A stretch of 64,000 nt of DNA, from assembly GCF_017916325.1 (NCBI RefSeq), contig NC_090166.1, positions 599,001-663,000 on the forward strand, in the 5' to 3' direction. This document shows positions 54,986-64,000 of the stretch, one piece after another (the first letter of the stretch is position 1; the number at the start of each line of letters is the position of its first letter). This DNA comes from Leishmania martiniquensis (Eukaryota > Euglenozoa > Kinetoplastea > Trypanosomatida > Trypanosomatidae). The notes beneath the pieces were generated by a model. It was given only the letters and a program-made list of their open reading frames with translations. It ran no database searches and had not been told where the DNA came from. A program made the position numbers and the translations under genes.

Positions 54986-55725
54986 GCCACAGCACAGCAC
55001 AAGCAGACAAACGAGCAAAATAAAAACGCTGAAAGCGGTCGTGAGGAAAGTGTCAACAGGCAGCCACGCACGTGTGTTTGGCGCGAGAGAGTCACGCGCT
55101 CCGCAGGTCAGAGCTGCACGGCAGAGAGAGAGAGACAGTGTGTGTGCGCCCCCCCGACTGACACGTACGGGGCTTGTAAAAAAAAAAAACTGAGGAGGGT
55201 TATGGTGGCGGTGCCTTGATCCGATCTATACAAGCAGAGTCGTAACGCTTTGTGCTGCCATAAGAGTGCTGTTCTAGCGATGGACAGTTCACGACTGCGG
55301 CGCCCGTTATTGTCTCCACATCACGCGAGCTCTGAAAGGAAGAAGGGCGGAAAAAGAGAGAGGGTGGGTGGGGGCGATGCGCGAGAGTCGGAGATGCACG
55401 GGTGGTGCGCGAGGGAGGTCGGGCGCACCTGTGCGCCATCCGCTCAAATGGTGGGCACGATGGGCTCTGCACGAAGCGAAGAACTGAAAAGAAGTCCACC
55501 CACGCAGCGGCACGTGGGCCACACTCTCGTGCACGCGTCCAGATTTCCGCCGCGGCACTCGTTCACGCAAGGCGGCAGAGACGCATGAGAAGGTACAGGA
55601 CGACAGTACTTTATGCCGCACTGAAGAGGCGAACAACAACGCGCTAAAGCGAAGGGAGGCACGGGCGGGGTGGGTGTGCCATCACACGCCAAGATATCTG
55701 AATACCGAGAAGACACACACACATA

Positions 55726-55751
55726 TATATATGCGCACGTGTGCATATATA
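55726..55751. repeat. 26-bp near-perfect palindrome
   Basis: The two halves are complementary around a central CACGTG, with one G/T pair as the only departure. It lies about 150 nt downstream of the stop of the 750-aa gene, so its transcript could fold into a stem in the 3' UTR. Confidence 0.7.
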
Positions 55752-55896
55752 ACTCCGAATCAGCGGCAAAGAAATGACAAGGCAGCACACATTCGCCTCG
55801 CACCGGCGCGTAGTTCGTGGCGCCTCCGACTCAGATACTCCGATCCAGCCTGACGGCGTGAGAACCTCGCAGCAAGCGTGCACGACATCGGATCGC

Positions 55897-58149
55897 TTAC
55901 CAGTCCACGACGCCCAGGAAAGAGATCCATTCTAAGGCGGAGAGCAGCATCGTGGCCATGCCGTCACGCGGCTTCGCCGCGTAGGCGTCCCCCATTATCC
56001 ACCGGCTCCATGCAGCATCCGTCACGGCTAGCCCTACAGTCAGGAAAAAGAGCGCCACAGTGAAGCGGGCAAGTGCCCGTAGCAGGACCCGCACCAAGAC
56101 AGGTGGCGTGTCGAAGAGCAACGCGAGCGTCACTCTCACGAAAGAGCTGTTGCCAGTGGCGCAGAGGACCGAAGTGCGCAGTGAGGGGCTTGGCAGCTGG
56201 ACCAAGAGCGGACGACAGTAGAGCGATACCTTTACATTAGAAGAAGATAGAGGGGGCAGTGCTTCTCCCAAAAGACTTGCAGTCGCAGGTGGAGCCGTGC
56301 CGTCAGTCCTCGCCGTCGGCACCTGCATCGCCGGTGCTGGCAAGGTGCTCGACAGGTCAGACGAAAGCCACGCCCTTTCTGCTACCGAGTGGTTAAAGAC
56401 GTTTGTGATAGAGATGCTGAGCGCGACAGGTGGTGTATGTGCCGACGGCGCACTGCACTTCGCCAACCTTTGCTGCCGTCGCCCCTTTTCCGCCCCACCG
56501 CAGTCACGGACGGCTTCGCCGACTTTGTCAGCCTCTCCGCTACGAGGCCCCGCCAAAGGGCTCTGCCTCGTTGGGGGGGGTGTCACTGTCGGGGGTGAGA
56601 TGCCCCACACCGGCGAAGCTTCCTTGTTGGGGGTCAACCGCACGCGCCTCTCCCTTTCACAGGCAGCCTCTGCAATATCCGCCGCGGTCGTAGAGTCCTT
56701 CCACGCCTCGAGCAAGTCCTCCACGGAGCGGCTGCAACCAGTGGAACACAGCTTATTAGCCTCCTCTGGAGTAGCCACTGCGCCGCACACCGTCTTCAGC
56801 GGCATAACGTGGACGGCGGCCGGCTCTCTTGTCGGCTCCACCGATGAAGGCAGCGTTGATCCTTCGGTGTCGCTGCCGGAGGGCTTGTCGCCGCTGTCCC
56901 TGTGGGCATGCACCTCGTCCCTTGCCTCGACAGTGGGGCGCTGTGGCGAGAGCGGCGACGACGTCGTCGACGCACGCCGGTGACCGGGAGTGCTCTGATT
57001 GGAATCTTTCGTGCTCCTCTCCGTCTTCTCATACCTTTGCGAGGAGTCTGTGGCGTGTTCCTCGAGAGTGCCAGCACTGCTTCTGCCACACCTACGGTGA
57101 GCAGCCGCGTGACTGCTAGCTTCGCAGTGAGCAACGGATGCTGCTGGCGTGTGGCGAGCGCCAGCTGAAGGCGACCGAGTGGTGTCATACGCAGTGTCCC
57201 CGAGCAGCCGTGCCTCCACGGTCATCTCAGGGCCGTCCTGTGTCGTGCTGCTGAAGGCATTGGTGGCGGTGAGAGCGAGGGAGGCTCGCTCGAACAGGCC
57301 GACCGCAGATGCCGCGGCTTCTTCATCGCGTGGTGATCCTGCGCGGGGCGGCTCCTCCGACGACTCGCCAGCGGCGCGGTCGTACCCGACGCTGTAAGCA
57401 GCGCGAGCCACTGGCGTCGCACGACGGAACCTACCTGTCGCTTCCGGTGCAGCCTTCGCGGCAGGTGCAGTCCTTGCAGCAGCGCAGAGAGCGACACCGA
57501 TACTGCCCTGCCCGCCACCATGCGGCGGAGCCTCCATCCCAGCTTGGACGCCGAGGCCACCAGCACTCTGCACACGAGCCGTTTGCGGAGCGTCGCTCTC
57601 GTCAAACTCGGAGCAGAGCGCGCGAGCGCCGTGTAAAACGGCTCCCAATGGAGCCACTCGCTGCCCAGCGGAGCCTCTTTTGCCCATCGCACCGTCGAGA
57701 CGGTCGTCCCCCTCGACCACATCGTCTTTCCCGGCATCCTCATCGACCTCTTCCCACACACCCTCCTCATCCTCATCATCCGCCCCGTCAGCGTCCCCTT
57801 CGTCCGCATAGCCGTTGGCGTCCTCGTAAAAGTGAGCAGCATAGCCGCGCTGCCGCTGAATGCCGAGATCAGTGCCGCCTAAGGAGAAGGCGAGAGGCAG
57901 CCGGGGTGGCGGACTCACATCTGCACCGGCGCACCGCTGTGTGTAGAGATGTCGGTTGGCGCCAACGCTGCTGTGGGGATTCCAGCGTAAATTGCCGTTG
58001 TCGAAGCTCTCACTGCGCCCGTCAAGTTGATAATTTCTGTCGCTGCTCTCTCTGAAGAAGTTCGCGCTGCTGCTGCTGCCACCAAGATGGGTCGCGGTCT
58101 CCGCGCTGCGACGGCAGCTGCCCCCATCATTCTGCGCTTCAGAGGTCAT
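55897..58149 (-). CDS. Acidic hypothetical protein with C-terminal membrane segment (750 aa)
   Basis: ATG at 58149, TAA at 55897-55899. Most of the protein is low complexity (Ala, Ser, Gly, Arg, Glu). A strongly acidic stretch, almost all Asp/Glu, lies at about 112-150. Near the C-terminus the character changes to hydrophobic: a segment rich in Leu/Val around 670-690, then a likely membrane span (FTVALFFLTVGLAV, about 693-707), and an amphipathic end (MLLSALEWISFLGVVDW). This suggests tail-anchored or peripheral attachment to a membrane with the long disordered part in the cytosol; no signal peptide is visible. No family is recognised. It stands between the LSD1-finger gene and the coiled-coil genes. 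Confidence 0.82.
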   Translation of the reverse strand: MTSEAQNDGGSCRRSAETATHLGGSSSSANFFRESSDRNYQLDGRSESFDNGNLRWNPHSSVGANRHLYTQRCAGADVSPPPRLPLAFSLGGTDLGIQRQRGYAAHFYEDANGYADEGDADGADDEDEEGVWEEVDEDAGKDDVVEGDDRLDGAMGKRGSAGQRVAPLGAVLHGARALCSEFDESDAPQTARVQSAGGLGVQAGMEAPPHGGGQGSIGVALCAAARTAPAAKAAPEATGRFRRATPVARAAYSVGYDRAAGESSEEPPRAGSPRDEEAAASAVGLFERASLALTATNAFSSTTQDGPEMTVEARLLGDTAYDTTRSPSAGARHTPAASVAHCEASSHAAAHRRCGRSSAGTLEEHATDSSQRYEKTERSTKDSNQSTPGHRRASTTSSPLSPQRPTVEARDEVHAHRDSGDKPSGSDTEGSTLPSSVEPTREPAAVHVMPLKTVCGAVATPEEANKLCSTGCSRSVEDLLEAWKDSTTAADIAEAACERERRVRLTPNKEASPVWGISPPTVTPPPTRQSPLAGPRSGEADKVGEAVRDCGGAEKGRRQQRLAKCSAPSAHTPPVALSISITNVFNHSVAERAWLSSDLSSTLPAPAMQVPTARTDGTAPPATASLLGEALPPLSSSNVKVSLYCRPLLVQLPSPSLRTSVLCATGNSSFVRVTLALLFDTPPVLVRVLLRALARFTVALFFLTVGLAVTDAAWSRWIMGDAYAAKPRDGMATMLLSALEWISFLGVVDW

Positions 58150-61100
58150 TCGTCAAGCCTTTCAGAGAAGAAAAGCTGAATCAGCCAGACGCCGGCCGTC
58201 GATGGGGGATGCAGACACGGGCGCGGCAATACCGTCCCCAGAAGAAGCGAAAAGCTGTCGCCTAACGCGCTGCGCCGCAGCGATGCGAAATGGCGGGCGG
58301 GTCTTCGCCGCCTTTTGGTCCCCTTTTGTTACCGTCGTCTGCTTCGATGGCTGCACCGCCCGCGTAAAATGGCGCTCTTTCAGTCGGCGCGTCAGCTCAC
58401 CGAGACGGAGGAGGGGGGAGGGGAAGAGGCATGAACAGAATGAGGCAGCGACGGGCGAAAAAAGGGGAAAAAAGGCGGTCTGCAGCACAAAAAAACACAA
58501 CAGCGCCTTGTTCGGCGGCGCGTTCGGCAGAGACCCAGTGACACAATGGTGCCGGTGTTCGTTTCTTGAACGCCTTCACGCCACAACGTGGCGGTGGATG
58601 TGGGCCACTGAGAAAATCACTGCACGCTGCAATCGGATTCGTCTTCTGCTGCGTCTCTCTATCCCTATCTCCCCCTCTTTCGGGTGCTCACGCGAGAGAG
58701 CCAAACAGCTGCGCTCTTTCTATGCGTCGGAGGGCCTACCGAAGAGCGGATAGGGGCGGTCAATAGCTGACACCTTCCACACGATCTAATGCCAAGAACA
58801 AGGTGAAGGTAAACAGAGCCCACGCACACCGAAGCGAAAAAAAAAATAGGAGACGTTGTTGAGCGCGCACACAGCAGAGAACTGTCTGATACGGGCCCCG
58901 TAATGTATTTGTTCCTGCCTGTGTGTGTGTGTGTCTGTGTCTAGGGGAGAAAGGGTACCGCTTGGCTTTATCTTTTTGCTCTCTCCCTGCACGCAGCGGT
59001 TGAGCTGGCGTGCGTGATGGTGGTGGGGTGTGGGAATCAGTCACAACGACGGTGAGTGACCGGAAGTGGCGGGGCACACTGGGAGTGCTTCCTTTGTTGC
59101 TTCTTTTTTTTTCTAAAGCTGCGACACAGACGCCACAGAGATGACACCTCCAGGGGGGGAGGGGAGGGAGAAGAGACGGTGCACGGTGAGTGTGGCGATT
59201 AGGCGGAGAAGGTGATACAAGAGACGAAACGATAAGCTTCCAGTGGTCAGCCCACAAAGTACTGCCAAAAGGAGCGATGGCGCACGCTGCAATGACAGCA
59301 AGGGACGAGCGCACGGCCTTTTTCTCCAGTGCGCCGCTCGGTGAGATGAGCTTATGCGTGCGACTCACCTCACAAAAGTTGCTTTCACAAATGAAGCGAG
59401 CGGCTGCGGCGTCACTACAAGAGAGAGAGCGCGCGCGCAGGAGTGAGGGAGGCAGAGAGCGTGGGGCTTTTCACCCACGGGGAGCAAAGCTCTTTTGGCC
59501 TGTGTTCTCCGTCTCTTTGGGTACAGAAGCACTGACGGGAAGAAAAGAGCGCACGCGCACACGGGCAGAGGTATGCACACAAAAAGGTGAAGAATCCCCC
59601 CTTTTGGTCACCCCATGAATGACTCTCGCAGGCAGCAGCCACTCATACTGCTCTGCAAAGTCGGGGGCCGCGTTGACGACAGCCTTACTCGCCTGCCGCG
59701 CAGTGAAGGTGTTCACTAGCACGCCACCCGGTCACCAAGTCGCTGGCTGCGGGGCGGCTAACCGGTGCGAGGGGTGTCACAAGCAGCGGAGAGTCGCCTT
59801 CATCCTGTGCGGATAGAGCTCTCGGACGGTGAGTGCCACTGAACGCAAGGCGGCTGGCTCAGCTATATGCCCTCCGTACGCAGCTGAGGGAGGGGAGACA
59901 CAATGGAGGCAGCATCGGGCCTCCTCGCTTTCTCGCTTCCCTCGCTTCGAAGGGAGGGAAGGGTACCTGAGATCGCCGGCACGCAAAACAGTGGTGTGCT
60001 ACGTCAACCGTGTACCTTCTGCAGGCAGCGCCTCTGAGGGTGCAGAGGCGCATATGAGCGGTGGTATTGGGAGGAGCTCAAATAGTGGCAGTGCGTCGGG
60101 CGCCGCCACAGCCCCCCCCCACTGGCAAAAGTGCGCGCCTGATGTATCGGCATCTGCCGCAGGTGGTTGATTTATTTCCGTAAACGGAGCAGCGATTCGA
60201 AAAGGTATTCGCAGAGGCCACGCACTGCTGGCCTTCTCACCCTCACACACGCACGCGCACATATCGATGCAACGTTCTTTGTTCGCCTCTCGAGTGAAGA
60301 CCAAAGCGGTTGGTAAACCTGAGACCACTTGGCGAGGGCCGTTGGCGCGCGGAGCGGCAGCGGTGGCGAAGCGGTCGGAGTAGAAGTGTGCCGCCTACCG
60401 AGTATCGAGTACTGATGGGGTATAGAGAGAGACAAGAGCAAACTTCCAGGGTTGTCCTTGCGGTCATGAGTCCGGTTTCACCAAGCCGCCATTAGCCTCA
60501 CCGTCTTGCGCGCTGCATCTGCAGCGTCCCATTCACACCCTCCAGAGCAGCAGACATCCTTGCCAATCGCGCCGCATCCACGTGAGCCGCATCCTCGCAT
60601 GGCCCGTCAAGACATATCGCACGCAGAAAGGATTCTGTCCAAGAGATCACAGAGCACGAGCAGAAGGGGAGGAAGCTGTCGGGCATCCCAGTAGGGGCTT
60701 CAGGCGGATGGGTCACGGTTCTATTGCCTTGACTGAGAGCCAGGAAGCGCTCGCGATGTTCTAAAAAGAGAGGCTGCGCATGCGCTGCATCGACGAGTCG
60801 TGGCATCTACTCTCATGCGACTTGCAAAAGCCCCGCTGCACACCCCGCAACGTGCTGGCATAAGGCTGCTGTGTGTGGGAAGTCACCGCGCGGGTTCCAC
60901 ACGGAAGCCTCCGTGTGCCATGCCATTGCTCTTCATCGTTTCTACAGATGCTGGCGGCTGAAAGGAGCTGAGAAAGGGGGAGCCGATGTCTAGCTGGGGA
61001 GCTCAGCCGGGCTTGGGAGGCGTCCATGAGCGCCTCCCTCCCCACTGAGGGCAGATTCTCGACGCCCCTCCCCCTGCGCGCTCTCCGCTAATAGAACACA

Positions 61101-63581
61101 TGCAGTCATTGCGCAGCAGCGTGTACCTGAATGGGCGAGCGAGCATGCGGGCACCAAAGATGGTCTGCTCACCGGCAGCGAGCTAAGGTGTCGCACTCCT
61201 TGCGGCAGTGCGGTATGGCAAGTTACGGCCTTAGAACACACGTCGGGGAGGGGGAGGAGGGAGGGGAGCGCGTGCGTATCGTGCAGAGGTAAAAGGGGCG
61301 CTGCAGAAGCTTCCATACGCAACCCGCTTTATATACCGCGCAGCGCGAGTGCACCGTCGAGGGAAAGCGAAAGCGGAAGGTGGCAGAGCCGCCGCTTCTC
61401 TTTTACGAGAAGCAAATCGAAAGCGATGGTGATGGCCGTGGCTCTCCAGAGGGGGGAGTGTCCCCCGGTCCGTCTACCGCACCCCATTCGGCAGATGCTT
61501 TCTCAGATGGTCGCTCTGCAGAACGGTTGATGAGGGCACAAATGGTGCCGCCGCTACACACTTGCTCAAAAGAAGCAGCCCAAAATAAATAAAAAAAACG
61601 CAGGTCGCGACTATGGAACAAAGAAGGGGCGCCACGAGGTCGGCAGGTGAGCTCACGGGTGTGTCCGCCTCCTTGCCCCCCGCCCGCACATGCCTTCGCG
61701 CGGGCTAACACACTCCCTTTCGCTCCGTCGCCATACGAGCGACGACAGCAATGACAAAAAAAAAGGTCCAAGAGCAGCCGGGAGCAAAGCGAAGCGAAAT
61801 GGGAAACCTCCAAGAGCGGTGAGCGACGATGAGGCATGTCTTGTAGGGCAGCAGCGCCACGCGCACTGCGGCGAAATGAGCTCCCGTGAGCAACAGCGGC
61901 GGTCTCCATCGCCGCTGTTGATAAAACCGTTGAGTGTGGACGTACTTTCGCACACGCGAGGCAGATCTATTTGCCGTAGAAGCATACGCTCCTGCAGCGA
62001 AAGCGAAAGGGGCCACCACCACCACATGGGAGCGGCCAATGCCAAACGAGGAGGAGTACTGGCTGGCACTCCTCCACCGCCTCCGACTCGACGCTCAGCA
62101 TGGCGAAATGGCGACAGAGCGACAGCGTCGACACGCTGTGCGCAGAGGGATTCAAGAGAGATGAAAAGATAAGCCGATGTTGAAGCATACACATCGCGAC
62201 TGAAAAAACACGCCGGGAAGCACAACCAAAAAGACAACAAACGCGGCGCTTACCGCACGCACATGCCGAAGAGTTGAGGCATGGGAGCCTAGAGGCAACG
62301 GCATGCCCTGACGGCGCAGTCACCGCACTTTCTCGACCGACGAGCCATCAGCCTAACGAATGGCAGAAGCAGCGGAACCGCCACTGAGATTCACAGGGAG
62401 GTCGCCCAACAGGGACATCAGCAGGACCGCCGTGCAAGCCTTACCATAGCAAAGGCGTACGCAGTAGCACAGCTCTATCTTTTCCTGGTGCGTCCGCCAC
62501 ACGTAGGTCCCGCGTGGCGCAGATGCCGCACATGTCGCACACCCGCGCACTATCACCCGTGGAGGTGCAGTCCCTCGCGCCCTTGCACCCGGTCGCACGC
62601 CTCACGACGGCACGGCTGTCGCAGCGGGCGGACCTCGCCGCCTTCCCTCCCCATTCCCACCGGTGTGGCCGGAGGGCCGCCTGCAGGGGTGGCTTGGCCG
62701 CGAGTGCAGCGGCAGGCGGGGGGCGCTGCCATGCCTCGGTGGCCGCAGCGGCGCTCGCCCCGCACGTGAGCCCGCCCTCCGTTGACCGCAGGGGGCCTGG
62801 ACGCGTCGATAAGGGCTGAGCCGTCGACACAATGCGTACCGGGTGGGTGCGAGCGCCAGCACAACCGAACGTCTCCTCGCCAGAGCGCCTGTCCGCACCT
62901 GTCTGCCGGCGCCGAAAGAGTCGGCAGCCGCGCCGCGAAGGCGAGCTGCCAGCTGCTTGGCTTCTCGACCGCCGCCCTCTGCTACCCTCCTCCCCCCTCA
63001 CCCACACACACACACGCACGGAGAGGGCACCGAGTGCTGGATGGTACGACGAGCTGTGGTAGACGGACGGCCGCTCATCCAGAGCCAACAAAGAGAGAGA
63101 GCACCGCTCCAAGAGCAACAGTCACAAAGAAATGGGCAGCACCACGAGGCCGGTGGGGGAGGGGGGCGCACAGCACCGGAAAAGAAGCGAAGGGAAACGG
63201 CCAAATAAAAGGCGAGCCGAGCACACTGCTGAAGACAGCCGTAAATGAAAGCACAACAGCCGACTTGTCGGCGCACAACGCCATGCGAAACGCACAGAGG
63301 GGTAAAAAAGAGAGAGATGCAATACGAAGAGAGCCGATGGGGGCAGTTGAGCAGCAACTCGAAGAAGCGCGCACCACTGCAACGTACACCTTCACGGAGA
63401 ATGGCGTAGGAGAGGGGAGGAGGGGGTAAGGGGGCAACGTGAGACGGGCAAGGTGCAAAAGTGCATCGTCAGAGATGGGTGTGGTGTCGATACCCTGCTG
63501 GAAAACGAAAGCGCGCGTCAATCACCTCCGTTATGGTTGCCGCTGCTCTTGCTTCTTTTTTTGTTGTTCAGAGCCGCCTGC
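58150..63581. other. 5.4-kb spacer with repeat copy and GC-rich islands
   Basis: No gene is supported. A short pyrimidine tract and AG at 58160-58159 may be the trans-splice acceptor of the 750-aa gene. About 58600-59600 and 61600-62250 are mixed with purine-rich tracts. About 59600-60180 and 60480-61250 are GC-rich and unbiased and may be old retroposon remnants. The second copy of the 290-bp repeat lies at 62521-62810. Frames such as 62441-63118 (minus) and 58202-58753 (plus) show no coding character. Confidence 0.6.
62521..62810. repeat. Dispersed 290-bp repeat, copy 2
   Basis: Identical to 19551-19840 except for G at 62577 (A in the other copy), in the same orientation. It lies in the spacer downstream of the LSD1-finger gene, so probably in a 3' UTR, as copy 1 probably is. 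Flanking bases differ from those of copy 1 on both sides. Confidence 0.9.
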
Positions 63582-63962
63582 CTAACGCTTTGCTGGTGTG
63601 GTATCATCGTCCAGCTTTGTGCCGACCGCCAAGTGGGACACTTTCGTACCCGACGAGTTCACCGTGGGGGGGCGCTCAATATATACGCACAGCTTTGGAG
63701 GGGCCTGCGGGCCACTATGACCCTCGCGGATGCTGGCAGGGATGGACATGACTGTGCGGCATCGCGGGCACATGGCGAGACTGGTGTTTTGAGGAAGGAT
63801 AAGAATGCAGCGGCAGCACACGCACGTCACACTGAACTGCTGGACGGGCGTCACGGCGGCGCACATGGGGCACCGCACGGAGGGTGCGCCGATAGGATAG
63901 GCAAGCGTCACATGGCACTGGCTGCAGGTAATCTGTCCTGTCGACTGAGGGGCGTGCGGCAT
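63582..63962 (-). CDS. LSD1-type zinc-finger protein (126 aa)
   Basis: ATG at 63962, TAG at 63582-63584. Two zinc fingers of the LSD1 class are visible. The first has C13-x2-C16 and C31-x2-C34, with the hallmark YPIGAPSVRCPMC between and over them. The second has C47-x2-C50 and C65-x2-C68, with extra cysteines at 49 and 52. The remaining 50 residues are polar, with no other domain. LSD1-like fingers are best known from plant cell-death regulators, where they mediate DNA or protein binding; small LSD1-finger proteins also occur in protists. The function here is unknown. It is the first gene of the window in transcription order; its 5' UTR is mostly beyond the right edge. Confidence 0.88.
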   Translation of the reverse strand: MPHAPQSTGQITCSQCHVTLAYPIGAPSVRCPMCAAVTPVQQFSVTCVCCRCILILPQNTSLAMCPRCRTVMSIPASIREGHSGPQAPPKLCVYIERPPTVNSSGTKVSHLAVGTKLDDDTTPAKR

Positions 63963-64000
63963 TGTGCAAAGAAAGTGGAACGGATTCGGAAGGCGCTCGA

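Larger units (their letters stand above)
54877..55896. other. 1.0-kb spacer
   Basis: No gene is supported. It contains a possible trans-splice acceptor for the 1151-aa gene, a (GA)n and CCCCCC patch at about 55120-55155, and the TA-rich palindrome at 55726-55751. Confidence 0.6.

Noticed and set aside
62441..63118. 225-codon frame on the minus strand
   Set aside because: It runs through the 290-bp repeat and has Arg/Ala/Ser/Cys-rich random composition; both repeat copies are open in several frames simply because they are GC-rich.

Overview
This window looks like nuclear DNA of a trypanosomatid flagellate of the Leishmania type (Leishmaniinae). All convincing genes are long, intronless, GC-rich reading frames on the minus strand, as in a directional polycistronic unit. 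They are separated by multi-kilobase spacers that are purine-rich on the plus strand, so the transcripts would carry the pyrimidine-rich tracts expected for spliced-leader trans-splicing. (TA)n and (CA)n microsatellites are scattered through the spacers. The species cannot be fixed from the sequence alone. I see no tRNA, rRNA, CRISPR, transposase or reverse transcriptase gene.

In transcription order (right to left): a small LSD1-type zinc-finger protein (63582-63962); a 5.4-kb spacer holding one copy of a 290-bp near-identical repeat; an acidic, C-terminally membrane-associated hypothetical protein (55897-58149); three coiled-coil proteins in a row, 1151 aa (51421-54876), 1493 aa with a C-terminal SPRY-like domain (45616-50097) and 349 aa (43410-44459); a 6.2-kb spacer; then three paralogous cold-shock-domain (CSD) proteins (35311-37200, 30664-32268, 11569-15351) spread over 26 kb; and finally the start of a very large protein with a UBP-type zinc finger that runs off the left edge (1-5336).

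The most unusual part is the CSD cluster. Each paralog carries one CSD whose RNP1-like and RNP2-like strands are intact but separated by an insert of different length (about 45, 90 and 200 residues), apparently always in the same beta2-beta3 loop. All three share a Lys-Arg-aromatic-Asn-Pro first strand and have a CxxC motif towards the C-terminus, which suggests one ancestor. The largest one is followed, after a single in-frame TAG, by 328 more open codons in the same frame with no ATG at their start. That makes readthrough, a disrupted gene or a sequence error worth testing. The spacers here are also extreme (15.3 kb between the second and third paralog), as would fit long regulatory 3' UTRs of RNA-binding regulators.

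Gene density is low: nine genes in 64 kb. Roles of the CSD proteins (RNA binding, post-transcriptional control) and of the zinc-finger protein (ubiquitin pathway) are inferred from domain motifs; the coiled-coil and acidic proteins have no function I can name.
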